Source of the DNA: Sphingobacterium sp. CZ-2
GTDB lineage: Bacteria > Bacteroidota > Bacteroidia > Sphingobacteriales > Sphingobacteriaceae
Length of the DNA: 64,000 nucleotides
Assembly: GCF_004526235.1 (NCBI RefSeq)
Contig: NZ_CP038159.1
Span: forward strand, 3,410,001 to 3,474,000
Reading direction: 5' to 3'
This document shows, piece by piece, positions 49,484-59,177 of the stretch. The notes under the pieces were generated by a model. It saw only the letters and a list, made by a program, of their open reading frames with translations. It had not been told where the DNA came from and made no database searches. Position 1 is the first letter of the stretch, and each line of letters opens with the position of its first letter. A program made the position numbers and the translations under genes.

Positions 49484-49491
49484 TATCTTTG
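49484..49491 (+). promoter_or_regulatory. -7 promoter box of the histidine kinase/regulator operon
   Basis: TATCTTTG matches TAnnTTTG, 29 bp before the kinase ATG at 49521. The G-C dyad lies at the place expected for the -33 element. Confidence 0.5.
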
Positions 49492-49520
49492 TATCAGTAT
49501 TAACCTGATAATGAACCGTT

Positions 49521-51482
49521 ATGATCTTAAAGCATTTATACAGGGATTTGCTCCGACCATTAATCATGTGCTATATGTTATTGGTGCTGATGCTAGGAAT
49601 GAGCATGAAGGCAACAGCACAAGCAAGAATGGTAGATTCCTTAAAAAGGGAATTGGAAAAGAAGAATATTACAGTAGAAAAACAGCTTGAATTGTACGAT
49701 GCACTCCTCTACATCACCTGGGAACATGATGCTGCCTCAGGAATTGAATTTGGAAAAAAAGGTATAGCACTTGCGAAAAAACAGGATCACAAGAAGTGGC
49801 TTTCCATTCTTTATAGCCATACGGCGATGTCCTATTTCTACCTAACCCAGTATGATTCGGCCCACTATTACCAAGATCTCGCCTTTGAACCGGCAAATGA
49901 GTTGCCCAGCCTCACGCCATTGGCAAATGCACACATGAACAAGGGAACTATTTATAAAATGCAGGACATGCATGCTGAAGCGCTCAAAGAATACCTGAAG
50001 GCTTTACAATTATTTGAAAAAGAAGGTCACGACGTAGGTAGAGGTATGGTGCTGGGAAACATCTCGCATGTCTATTTACAATTGAGGAATTTTGAAAAGG
50101 CCGAAAAATACCTCAAAGAGTCCGAAGCCATAGCCATTAAAAGCAATGATAAGGAAGCGCTTGGTTCTGTAGCTATTGCCTTGACGAACATCTATCAGGA
50201 GACTGATATGCCTAAAGCGATAGCATATGCCAGTCGTGCAGCAGATATTTATCATCAATTGGGAAATAAATATAGTGAAGCAGTTGCCCTCTACATTTTG
50301 GGACGCTGCTATCAGGAATCTGGTAATTACCAGCAGGCCGCCTATTATACAGAGCAGGGCCTTGTTTTGGCCAAAGAGGTTAATTACCCCAATCTCCTCG
50401 CCCAACTCTATGTAAATTTATCCAATGTCCGGTATCATCAAAAAAAGTATCAAGAAAGCGAAACGCTTGCCCTAGCGGCAAAATCAAAAGACTCTACTAA
50501 TCTGGAGATTAAACACAATGCACTGTTGAACCAAGTCCGAAACAACATGTATTTGGGCAATTTTGAACAGTCAGCAAAATACTTGGATGAATATACCGCC
50601 TCCATACAGCAATTAGCGACTGATGAATATCAAGGATCAATCTCCAACCTGGAAGCCAAATATGAAACAGAAAAAAAAGAATTACAGATAAACGCATTGG
50701 AAAAACAACGACAACTTTATATCTGGCTAGGTGTGGCCATAGCTGGCGGTCTTTTAGTGGCCTTGGCATTTGCCTATATTCGCTATCGATTGGCTGTAAG
50801 TAAACGTAAATTGGCCGAAGAAGAAAGTCACAGACTCGAACAGGAGAAGCAATTGGTGGCTGTACAAGCCACCCTAGATGGCGAAGCCGCAGAAAGATCT
50901 CGCCTGGCAAAGGATTTACATGATGGCCTAGGGGGAATGCTCTCCGCGGTAAAGATGAATCTTCCACAGATGAACGGCGATGCGATATTGGAGGCAATGG
51001 ATGTTACTCGATTGCAGACCGCTTTAGGGATGTTGGACGACTCCATTCAAGAACTTCGTAGGGTAGCTCATCACATGATGCCCGAATCCTTATTACGTTA
51101 TGGACTAAAAGTATCTCTATCTGATTTTTGTGCTGCCATACCGATCGCAGATTTCCATTATTTCGGCGATGAAGCTCGATTGCCCAGTAAAATGGAAATC
51201 ATGGTTTATCGGTGTATCCATGAACTCGTCAACAATGCGCTAAAACATGCTGTAGCTTCGCATATCAATGTGCAATTGGTACAGGAGTCCAACCGGATAT
51301 CCTTTACCGTTCATGACGATGGAAAAGGCTTTGATCAACAACAAGTAGCAGAAGGGATGGGTTTGCGGAATATTCGACAACGGGTGGAAGCCTTTCAAGG
51401 AAAATTGCATATTTATTCTTCTGTGGAAGGAACAGAGGTTCATGTTGAATTGGAACTGCAAAATAATGTAGATCATGATTAA
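49521..51482 (+). CDS. Sensor histidine kinase with TPR sensor domain
   Basis: The 653-residue kinase has a signal or membrane anchor (MCYMLLVLMLGMSM near 16-29), a periplasmic TPR array (about 75-370, for example AEALKEYLKALQLFEKEGHD and YKDKYS-type units), one membrane segment (about 400-418, IWLGVAIAGGLLVALAFAY) and a coiled coil. The HisKA_3 dimerisation domain carries the phospho-acceptor histidine in ERSRLAKDLHDGLGGMLSA, and the ATPase domain has ELVNNALKHAVAS and VHDDGKGFD. The HisKA_3 type pairs with NarL/FixJ regulators, as encoded next. The stop overlaps the regulator ATG by 8 bp. Confidence 0.93.
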   Translation: MILKHLYRDLLRPLIMCYMLLVLMLGMSMKATAQARMVDSLKRELEKKNITVEKQLELYDALLYITWEHDAASGIEFGKKGIALAKKQDHKKWLSILYSHTAMSYFYLTQYDSAHYYQDLAFEPANELPSLTPLANAHMNKGTIYKMQDMHAEALKEYLKALQLFEKEGHDVGRGMVLGNISHVYLQLRNFEKAEKYLKESEAIAIKSNDKEALGSVAIALTNIYQETDMPKAIAYASRAADIYHQLGNKYSEAVALYILGRCYQESGNYQQAAYYTEQGLVLAKEVNYPNLLAQLYVNLSNVRYHQKKYQESETLALAAKSKDSTNLEIKHNALLNQVRNNMYLGNFEQSAKYLDEYTASIQQLATDEYQGSISNLEAKYETEKKELQINALEKQRQLYIWLGVAIAGGLLVALAFAYIRYRLAVSKRKLAEEESHRLEQEKQLVAVQATLDGEAAERSRLAKDLHDGLGGMLSAVKMNLPQMNGDAILEAMDVTRLQTALGMLDDSIQELRRVAHHMMPESLLRYGLKVSLSDFCAAIPIADFHYFGDEARLPSKMEIMVYRCIHELVNNALKHAVASHINVQLVQESNRISFTVHDDGKGFDQQQVAEGMGLRNIRQRVEAFQGKLHIYSSVEGTEVHVELELQNNVDHD

Positions 51483-52086
51483 AGTAGCTATAGTAGATGA
51501 CCATAAGATCCTAACTGAGGGACTTAGTGCCATAATTGAAGAATCTGGACTGGCAAGTGTCGTCTTCATAGCGCACAATGCTGCTGCATGCAGGGATTCC
51601 ATCGGTCATTGGAAACCGGATGTGCTCTTGCTTGATGTCGGACTTCCAGATTTGAATGGTGTTGATTTCTGTAAAGAACTTAAACAGCGATATCCTGACC
51701 TTCAAATCATGGCCCTTACCACCCATAATGAATATAGCGTGGTCAGACAAATGCTAGAAAACGGTGCCTCTGGATACCTGGTCAAAAATGCGATGACTGA
51801 AGAGGTATTAACCGGCATTCAAGAAGTGGCCAAAGGACAAGTTTTTCTATGCCATGAAGTGGATGTGTTGATGAAAAAACCAAAGGAAACCCAACTATGG
51901 TTGAGCCAACGCGAACGTGAAATGTTGAAACTGATTGCCGAAGGATTGACAAACAGCGAAATAGCTGACCGAATTTTCTTAAGTCCCGAAACTATTAAAA
52001 GCTACCGAAAAAATCTGCTGTTGAAGTTGGACGCGAAGAACACGGCGGTACTGGTGCGGGTCGCCTTAGAAAAGAAATTGATCTGA
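51475..52086 (+). CDS. NarL/FixJ-family response regulator
   Basis: The 203 residues form a receiver (1-120) with acidic pair D8/D9 (IVDDHKILTEG), phospho-acceptor D54 (VLLLDVGLPDLNG), and TTHNEYSV and GYLVKNAM for the conserved Thr and Lys. A LuxR-type helix-turn-helix follows (about 140-200, LSQREREMLKLIAEGLTNSE and IFLSPETIKSYRKNLLLK). It overlaps the kinase gene by 8 bp and is translationally coupled. Likely targets include the divergent lipoprotein operon through the dyad at 49448-49460, which is inference. Confidence 0.95.
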   Translation: MIKVAIVDDHKILTEGLSAIIEESGLASVVFIAHNAAACRDSIGHWKPDVLLLDVGLPDLNGVDFCKELKQRYPDLQIMALTTHNEYSVVRQMLENGASGYLVKNAMTEEVLTGIQEVAKGQVFLCHEVDVLMKKPKETQLWLSQREREMLKLIAEGLTNSEIADRIFLSPETIKSYRKNLLLKLDAKNTAVLVRVALEKKLI

Positions 52087-52206
52087 AAAGATGGGAAATC
52101 AGTAACCTAACTATCCCCATCCTTAGTATTTAGCACCCTTTCAAATTCGAATTTCCGTCGGAAGCAGAAGGGAATTTACTTAAACTAAATAAGATTACCA
52201 TTCGCA

Positions 52207-52241
52207 TATCGCTTGACATAGGTTCAATATGTTTAGCGATA
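52207..52241 (+). other. Two-part hairpin TATCGCT/AGCGATA
   Basis: TATCGCT (52207-52213) pairs with AGCGATA (52235-52241). Inside, ACATA (52216-52220) pairs with TATGT (52228-52232) around GGTTCAA, with a 2x2 internal loop. No T-run follows, so it is not a plain terminator. Confidence 0.5.
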
Positions 52242-52316
52242 AAACCCTTTGTATTTTCGCCAAACTGTCCTATTATTTATGCCTTGGCTATTTCAAACAT
52301 GACTTTCCGTTGAAAT

Positions 52317-52487
52317 GTTAGCTTCGGAGTAAAAGCATACTGAAAGTAACATAAAAGTATGTAAAATGTATGCTTTACATACTATTCCATTACTTTAGCC
52401 TTGCTTTAAACATGCTTAAACCAGGATTCTGACCCAACATCAAACATATTTTGAAGGCTTATCCTAAAAACCACTTGGAGAAAATGG
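52317..52487 (+). repeat. Dispersed 171-bp noncoding repeat with 11-bp period, copy B
   Basis: Aligned to copy A (18122-18292) without gaps. The 11-base register is kept from 52337, with the extra G in the same place (52425). The stem here is AAAGCATAC (52332-52340) with GTATGCTTT (52368-52376). The inner pair is G-C where copy A has C-G, a compensatory change. ATCAAACATATTTTGAA (52439-52455) matches the dyad of copy A. Confidence 0.85.
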
Positions 52488-52844
52488 ATAATAAATGTTA
52501 ATCAAAATAACCAACTCATATTTTGATTAAAACTTTCTATAAGGTTAACAACGTTTCAAAAGTTAAACGGTTTTAGCAAGCTTTATTCTAATGCAATGTT
52601 ACAATAAACAAAAGTTTAATAAAATCTTAATAGAATTTGTAGTTGTTTGTTGATATATTTTCATGTTGCCCAACATTTATAATCCCATTATAAACATATA
52701 TTGTTCTTAATAGATTTTTTTGAATAATGTCAGTTCACTTCAATAAAATCTTTTTATATATTGGACCTCATAAATTACTTGAGTACCATTAATCTTTTAG
52801 ATTCTTTAACTCACAATTATTTAACGTCCTAAATTATTTTATCT

Positions 52845-55800
52845 ATGGGGTATCTTTATTCTCCAATTTTTGAGAGGAACTCTCAATTATCTTGGTGGAG
52901 ACAAAACAGGCTCAATCAAACATGGAAAAATTTAGTTGTTCTAGCTGTTGCGGGAACAATCTCGTTTTCTAGTTTGGCTGCTGACCCAATGTCATCAAAA
53001 TTGAACGCAGGTGCTAAAATCTCGGCATCAACACTTCAAAACACTATTTCAGGTACAGTTGTGGATGCTGGCACCAATCAACCGATTGCTGGTGCTACCG
53101 TTACGGTAAAAGGGAAGTCTACGGCAGCTAGTACTAATGACCAAGGTAGGTTTACCATTCAAGCGGCTGGTAACGAGACTTTGATCGTCCGTTTCTTAGG
53201 TTACAATGAACAGGAAGTAGCGGTTAACAACCGTTCTACTTTTACCGTTCGTTTATCATCTTCAGAAAAACAGATCGAAGAGGTAACCGTAGTTGCAACG
53301 GGTTACCAAACACTTGACCGTAAATTCTTTACTGGAGCATCTACAAAAGTAAGTGCAAAAGATGCAGAACGTGCCGGTGTACCGGATATTTCACGTATGC
53401 TAGAGGGCCAAGTAGCAGGTGTATCCGTGCAGAACGTGTCCGGAACATTCGGTGCTGCACCGAAAATCCGTGTTCGTGGTGCAACCTCCCTATCAGGAGA
53501 TAACAAACCTTTATGGGTTATCGATGGTATCATCTTGGAAGACGTAGTAAATATTTCCAATGAGGCATTGTCAACCGGAGACATGAGCACCTTGTTAGGT
53601 TCATCCGTTGCAGGTTTGAACCCGGATGACATCGAGAGTTTCAACGTGTTGAGAGATGCGGCTGCAACAGCGATGTATGGTGCAAGAGCGATGAACGGTG
53701 TAATCGTAGTAAATACGAAAAAAGGTAGAAAAGGAGATGGTAAGCCATTGGTAAGTTACACAGGTAACTTTACGACCTACCAAAAACCTTCTTATGCCGA
53801 TTTTGACATCATGTCTTCTTATGATCAGATGGCGGTAATGATCGAGTTGAAAAACAAAGGTTATTTCCAAATCCCTTCTGCTTCTCGTGGTGCTAACGGT
53901 GGAGTGTTCTACAAGATGTACAATATGTTGTACGATTATGATCCTAACACCGGAACATTCGCCTTGAAAAATGACGCACAGAGCCAGATCGACTTCCTTT
54001 CCCGCTATGCAAATGCAAATACAGATTGGTTCGATCTATTGTTCCAAAGTAAGATCATGCAAGAGCACTCCTTAAGTGTTTCTTCCGGAACGGAAAAATC
54101 ACAGAACTATAGTTCGGTTTCCTTCTTGAACGACCCAGGTATGACGATCGGTAATAATGTTAAACGTTTCACGGGTAACTTTAGATCCAATTATAAATTC
54201 AGCGACAAATTGACTGGGGAATTGATCGGTAATGGTTCTATCCGTGACCAATCAGCACCGGGTTCTCAGAACGTGCAATCCGATCCAGTTTATGGTTCAT
54301 ACTACAGAGGTTATGACATCAACCCGTATAACTATGCGTTGAGTACTAGCCGTTTGATCACCCCATTTGATGAAAATGGCCGTCGTGAGTATTTCGTGCG
54401 TGATTATGCTCCTTTCAACATTTTAACGGAAATGGAGAACAATTATGCTAAACTTTCTATGATCGACTTTAAGGTCCAAGGTGGTTTGAAATATGAATTT
54501 ATCAAAGATTTAACGTATTCGATCAATGGTGCCTTCCGTTATACTAAATCAGAAAGCGAACTATTCTTAAAAGAAGGTTCAAATTACGTGCAATCTTTCA
54601 AGGCCATGGATGATGCAACCATCGTAGGATCTAACGGAAGGTTGTATAAAGATCCTGATTTTCCTAATAATCCAGCAGTATCTGTTTTGCCAGATGGAGG
54701 ATTTTACAATATTACAGGCGATAATATGAAGTTCTACTACTTCCGTCAGGATTTGGAGTATGATAAAGAATTCAATGAGGACCATAGCTTGAACGTGTTT
54801 GCTTCCATGGAGATGAAAACTACGGACAGACAAGCTAAGTTCTTCGACGGGGTAGGTTATCAATACGAAAATGGTGGATTGGTATCTCCTTACTATAAAT
54901 ATTTCAAAGAAGCCAGAGAAGAGGGTAAACCTTACTTCGGTATGGGATATAATGCAGACCGTTGGGTTGGTTATTCCATGAGAGCAGCTTATTCCTACAA
55001 AGAAAAGTACCGTTTCAATGCGACAGGTCGTTATGATGGATCCAACAAAATGGGTAAATCAAGAACAGCACGTTGGTTGCCAACATGGAACATTTCCGGA
55101 GCATGGGATATCGATCAAGAGACTTTTTGGCCAACAAACGATTATTTAAGTGCTTTCTCGGTTAGAGCTACTTACGGTTTGGTAGCATCAATGGGTAATG
55201 CGACTAACTCCTCAGCTGTATTCTATAATCAGATTGCGAGAAGAAGAGAAATTGTAGACCAAGAAGTATTGACTTATATCTCCAGTTTGGAAAACTCTGA
55301 ATTGACCTGGGAAAAAATGAAAGAATTCAACTTAGGTTTTGATTTGGGTTTACTTTCCAATAAGATTGACTTAAATGTGGATCTATATCAAAGAAAGAAT
55401 TACGATTTATTAGGTTCTGTTCAAACATCAGGAATTGATGGTCAATTTACCAAGATCGCAAACTACGCGGATATGGAATCAAAAGGTATCGAATTGACTA
55501 TTGCAGGTAATCCTATCAGCAACGAAAACTTCAGATGGAGAACACGTTTTAATTTCGGATACAACACGAACAAAATCACCAATTTAGATATCAATCCGAA
55601 TATCTGGAGAGCCGTTTCCAATACAGGCGGTGCAGTGGAAGGATATTCTCAGCGTAGTTTATTCTCTATCCAATTTGATGGATTGAATCCTACTTACGGC
55701 TTCCCTACATTCATCGGTACTGATGGTCTAAAAACATCTTACATCAGTTTACAGAGCCAAACATTGGATTATTTGAAATATGAAGGTCCGGTTGAACCTA

Positions 55801-56333
55801 CGTTCACAGGAGGTTTCTACAACCAACTTAGTTATAAAGGCTTTAACCTAACTGGATTGTTCACATTCTCTGCTGGAAATAAATTGAGATTGAGACCAAC
55901 TATTTATGCTTCATATAACGATATGTCTGTCATGACAAAAGATATGTTGAATAGATGGATCATGCCGGGTGATGAAAACTTCACCAGTATTCCTGCGTTG
56001 TTAGACCCAATTTCTAACACCAATATCACGAACTCTACAGGAGGACAGGTTAGTGCACAATATCCATACAATGCGTACAACTACAGTACAGAGCGTGTCG
56101 TGGATGGCGGTTACCTGAAGCTAAAACAAGTTACTTTAGGATACTCCATTCCTCAAAGATGGTTGAGTTCAACTAAACTAGCGAATGCAAGTTTGAATTT
56201 GGTAGGAAACAATTTATGGACCATCATTGCTGATGAGCGCTTAAGAGGCCAAGATCCAGAGTTCTATGCTTCTGGTGGTGTGGCATTGCCAACATTAAGA
56301 CAATTCACATTATCATTAAAGGTTGGATTTTAA
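52845..56333 (+). CDS. SusC/RagA-family TonB-linked outer membrane transporter, second locus
   Basis: The 1162-residue transporter has an unusually long N-terminus. About 27 residues (rich in Trp, Gln and Asn) precede the hydrophobic signal segment NLVVLAVAGTISFSSLAA, so the true start may lie further in. A carboxypeptidase-regulatory domain (about 65-145, ISGTVVDAGTNQPIAGATV), a plug (about 150-290, IRVRGATSLSGDNKPLWVIDG, AMYGARAMNGVIVVNTKKG) and a barrel ending in LSLKVGF follow. SusD lies 11 bp downstream. The substrate is unknown; the downstream HExxH lipoprotein hints at peptide or protein-derived substrates. Confidence 0.93.
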   Translation: MGYLYSPIFERNSQLSWWRQNRLNQTWKNLVVLAVAGTISFSSLAADPMSSKLNAGAKISASTLQNTISGTVVDAGTNQPIAGATVTVKGKSTAASTNDQGRFTIQAAGNETLIVRFLGYNEQEVAVNNRSTFTVRLSSSEKQIEEVTVVATGYQTLDRKFFTGASTKVSAKDAERAGVPDISRMLEGQVAGVSVQNVSGTFGAAPKIRVRGATSLSGDNKPLWVIDGIILEDVVNISNEALSTGDMSTLLGSSVAGLNPDDIESFNVLRDAAATAMYGARAMNGVIVVNTKKGRKGDGKPLVSYTGNFTTYQKPSYADFDIMSSYDQMAVMIELKNKGYFQIPSASRGANGGVFYKMYNMLYDYDPNTGTFALKNDAQSQIDFLSRYANANTDWFDLLFQSKIMQEHSLSVSSGTEKSQNYSSVSFLNDPGMTIGNNVKRFTGNFRSNYKFSDKLTGELIGNGSIRDQSAPGSQNVQSDPVYGSYYRGYDINPYNYALSTSRLITPFDENGRREYFVRDYAPFNILTEMENNYAKLSMIDFKVQGGLKYEFIKDLTYSINGAFRYTKSESELFLKEGSNYVQSFKAMDDATIVGSNGRLYKDPDFPNNPAVSVLPDGGFYNITGDNMKFYYFRQDLEYDKEFNEDHSLNVFASMEMKTTDRQAKFFDGVGYQYENGGLVSPYYKYFKEAREEGKPYFGMGYNADRWVGYSMRAAYSYKEKYRFNATGRYDGSNKMGKSRTARWLPTWNISGAWDIDQETFWPTNDYLSAFSVRATYGLVASMGNATNSSAVFYNQIARRREIVDQEVLTYISSLENSELTWEKMKEFNLGFDLGLLSNKIDLNVDLYQRKNYDLLGSVQTSGIDGQFTKIANYADMESKGIELTIAGNPISNENFRWRTRFNFGYNTNKITNLDINPNIWRAVSNTGGAVEGYSQRSLFSIQFDGLNPTYGFPTFIGTDGLKTSYISLQSQTLDYLKYEGPVEPTFTGGFYNQLSYKGFNLTGLFTFSAGNKLRLRPTIYASYNDMSVMTKDMLNRWIMPGDENFTSIPALLDPISNTNITNSTGGQVSAQYPYNAYNYSTERVVDGGYLKLKQVTLGYSIPQRWLSSTKLANASLNLVGNNLWTIIADERLRGQDPEFYASGGVALPTLRQFTLSLKVGF

Positions 56334-56344
56334 TAGGGATTTTT

Positions 56345-57808
56345 ATGAAAGTATTAAATAAAATAAATGTTATACTATTAGCTGGACTAGCTTTAACGGC
56401 GAGTTCATGTAATAAATATTTGGATGTTGAACCGGATAACCGCACGACCATTAACAGTGTGGATAAAGTAGCACAATTGGTTGCAACGGCATATCCAGGT
56501 TATGACTATCTATCATTTGCAGAGGCAGCATCTGATAATGCAGAAGACAAAGGACCAGGAGTAGGATCGTCGGTGGATACACGCGATAGGCCTTACGTTT
56601 GGGAAGATCAGATCGGATCGGGCACAAACACGCCTACAAACTATTGGAATGGTTGTTATGAAGCAATTGCTGCGGCCAACCAAGCTTTAGAATCCATCGA
56701 GGAAAATCAATTTGGTGACGAAGTTTTACAATACAAAGGTGAAGCCTTGATTGCAAGAGCTTATGCACATCATATGTTAGCTATTTTCTTTGCGAAATCC
56801 TATGAAATTGGCGGAACAAATGATTCCCCAGGTATTCCTTACGTAAAAGCTCCAGGAACCAAAGTTTTTGGGGATTTTACCCGTGGCACCGTAAAATCCA
56901 CCTATGAGAACATCGTTTCTGATCTGGAAGAAGGCTTAAAATATGTTTCAGACCAGAACTATCAAGTTCCAAAATATCACTTTACCAAAGCTGCGGCACA
57001 TGCATTTGCATCTAGGTTATACTTATTCTTAGGAGAATGGCAAAAAGCGGCCGATCATGCAAGTTTATCAACACCTTCAGGTGAATTCTCGGGTAATTTA
57101 AGACCGATAAACACCACATTTAAAAACATGACTTCAGGTGAATTCAACGCAGCCTTTACCAGATCCGATGTAAAATCGACCTTGTTATTAACGAATGCTT
57201 ATTCGACTTGGACATATGTTTCCTCTCCGAGATATGGTTATGGTGCCAAATTAGCACGTATGTTTACTGACCCACATGTAACGGGAGGTGTATTGGATAA
57301 TAAAGTACTTTCATACGGTGCTCCAAACTACACCACCTACAAATGGTTATATTATTTCTTCTATACAGGTCCTGGCATTGGTTATCCATACATTATGCAA
57401 CCCTTATTAACCTTGGATGAAGCGATTATGAACCGTGCTGAAGCAAATGCTGAATTAGGTAAATATGATCTAGCCGTAGCGGATCTGAACACGTTCTATA
57501 GTACAAAAATCAGGAACTATACACCGAGCTTACATACCTTGACATTAGAAAAAATCCAGACTTTCTATGTGGAGACCGATCCGAAAAAGGCATTGGTCAA
57601 GGCAGTACTTAATGCTAAAAAAGCAGAGTTCTTGGAGGAAGGTTTACGTTGGATCGATGTTACCAGAAGAAAATTACCGGTAGTTCACAATGTGATCAGT
57701 CCTACAAAAGAAGAAACAGAGATTGAGTTGGGACCTGAAGATCCTAGACGTGTTTTCCAGATTCCTGAAGAGGCTAAAATCGCAGGAATCGAATTAAATC
57801 CTAGATAA
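56345..57808 (+). CDS. SusD/RagB-family nutrient-binding lipoprotein, second locus
   Basis: The 487-residue lipoprotein has the signal MKVLNKINVILLAGLALTAS and lipobox SSCNKYLDVEPD. SusD features follow: TPR-like N-terminal helices (NYWNGCYEAIAAANQALESI, ALIARAYAHHMLAIFFAKSY), VPKYHFTKAAAHAFASRLYLF, and the C-terminal segment AVLNAKKAEFLEEGLRWIDV with VFQIPEEAKIAG. It caps the SusC barrel at the cell surface. It starts 11 bp after susC and ends 7 bp before the metallohydrolase lipoprotein gene. Confidence 0.93.
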   Translation: MKVLNKINVILLAGLALTASSCNKYLDVEPDNRTTINSVDKVAQLVATAYPGYDYLSFAEAASDNAEDKGPGVGSSVDTRDRPYVWEDQIGSGTNTPTNYWNGCYEAIAAANQALESIEENQFGDEVLQYKGEALIARAYAHHMLAIFFAKSYEIGGTNDSPGIPYVKAPGTKVFGDFTRGTVKSTYENIVSDLEEGLKYVSDQNYQVPKYHFTKAAAHAFASRLYLFLGEWQKAADHASLSTPSGEFSGNLRPINTTFKNMTSGEFNAAFTRSDVKSTLLLTNAYSTWTYVSSPRYGYGAKLARMFTDPHVTGGVLDNKVLSYGAPNYTTYKWLYYFFYTGPGIGYPYIMQPLLTLDEAIMNRAEANAELGKYDLAVADLNTFYSTKIRNYTPSLHTLTLEKIQTFYVETDPKKALVKAVLNAKKAEFLEEGLRWIDVTRRKLPVVHNVISPTKEETEIELGPEDPRRVFQIPEEAKIAGIELNPR

Positions 57809-57815
57809 TACCATT

Positions 57816-59177
57816 ATGAAAATAGTAAATAAAATTTTAATCGCATTATCAGTAGTATGTGTGTTAGGATCTTGTGCTAAAGAGGAAGTGAAGAATGTTG
57901 ATTTCTCCCAGTATAACGATGATGATCCACAGACCAAAACTGAATTAGATAATTGGTTGAAAACAACCTTTTTGGATGAGTACAACATTGATGTGGTTTA
58001 CCGTTATAATCGTTATTACCATGATGTAGACCGCAACGTAACTCCTCCACGTTTGGACGCAGTTAAACCAACCATGGAATCCGTATTGAATGGTTATTTA
58101 TTGCCATATAGAAAAGTGGGTGGCGTTGATTTCATCAAAAAAATGTCGCCTAAGGAATGGATTCTTTTCGGATCAAATTCCTATGCATCTGACGGCTCAG
58201 TATATGCTGGGACAGCTTCGGCTGGCCGCAGGGTGAACTTATATGGCATCAACAATTACAGTGCCTATGGTGCATTATTGGTTATCCACCACGAATTTGT
58301 CCACATTTTGAATCAATTGGTAAATATTCCAACAGATTTTGAATCGATATCTAAAGCAGACTATAAAGCGACTTGGTCAACAACTCCTGCTGATACGGCA
58401 AGAAAATATGGCTTCGTGACTTCGTATGCAAGTGGATCTTACACCGAGGATTATGCAGAAACTGCTGCACATTTATTGGTAAAAGGTCAAGCTTGGTACG
58501 ATCGGTATGCGAATAGTTCTTCAGATGCAGGTAAAAGCAAATTGAAGCAAAAGGAAGCCAATGTTGCGAACTACTATACTTCCAATCTTAAGGTAAATTT
58601 TAGAGAGCTTCAAAAAGAAATTCAGAATTACTTGAAGAGCACTGTATATCCAAATGATCTTAAATTCCCTCAATACTTAGCAAGTACCTATAAAACGGTG
58701 ACCATCAATCCTGGGAATGCTATTTATTCTAAATATGGTAAGCCCGCTGAGTTTCAAGCGGCTTATGATAAAATGAAAGCGGCGGTCCTAGCTTATAGTT
58801 CTACAGCAAAATATAATTTGGACTATGTTCAAGTTCGTTTTGAAGCAGATAATAAGGCTACAATCAGATGTGCTTTTACAGCAGCAGCAGGTGGAACACA
58901 ATATTTGGCTGACTATTCATTTACATATGCCTATAATACTACTTCTGGTGACCTGACCTTTACGAAGGTTGAACAAGCAGGTACAACTGGGAATTATGCT
59001 AATGCCGCTTTATTTTCTGCCGGTTTTGCAAATAGCCTTCAGCCATATTTTACTGGAAAAACCTTTACAGCAGATTGGTTGAAAGCAGATGTAGAGGGTG
59101 CAGATTATAATTCCTTGGCAGGTTTTTATGAGAAGAACAATACTACAAATTATTGGTATGGCGTATTAGGACTATAA
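57816..59177 (+). CDS. Substrate import-associated zinc metallohydrolase lipoprotein
   Basis: The 453 residues start with a lipoprotein signal (VVCVLGSCAKEEV). The zinc motif HExxH is clear in LLVIHHEFVHILNQL, near residue 160, and a conserved downstream acidic residue lies in YTEDYAETAAHLL. A family of SusC/SusD-linked lipoproteins with this arrangement is known as 'substrate import-associated zinc metallohydrolase'. It probably cleaves a substrate at the cell surface before import, most likely a peptide bond, though hydrolysis of other bonds is possible. A second, beta-rich C-terminal half (about 290-453) is not recognised. The stop overlaps the next gene's ATG by one base. Confidence 0.85.
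   Translation: MKIVNKILIALSVVCVLGSCAKEEVKNVDFSQYNDDDPQTKTELDNWLKTTFLDEYNIDVVYRYNRYYHDVDRNVTPPRLDAVKPTMESVLNGYLLPYRKVGGVDFIKKMSPKEWILFGSNSYASDGSVYAGTASAGRRVNLYGINNYSAYGALLVIHHEFVHILNQLVNIPTDFESISKADYKATWSTTPADTARKYGFVTSYASGSYTEDYAETAAHLLVKGQAWYDRYANSSSDAGKSKLKQKEANVANYYTSNLKVNFRELQKEIQNYLKSTVYPNDLKFPQYLASTYKTVTINPGNAIYSKYGKPAEFQAAYDKMKAAVLAYSSTAKYNLDYVQVRFEADNKATIRCAFTAAAGGTQYLADYSFTYAYNTTSGDLTFTKVEQAGTTGNYANAALFSAGFANSLQPYFTGKTFTADWLKADVEGADYNSLAGFYEKNNTTNYWYGVLGL

Larger units (their letters stand above)
52087..52844. other. Long intergenic region with hairpin and phased repeat
   Basis: This 758-bp gap precedes the second SusC gene. It holds a hairpin at 52207-52241 and copy B of the dispersed 171-bp repeat (52317-52487). 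An AT-rich stretch of about 350 bp follows, where I find no exact TAnnTTTG box for susC. No ORF is seen. Confidence 0.5.
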
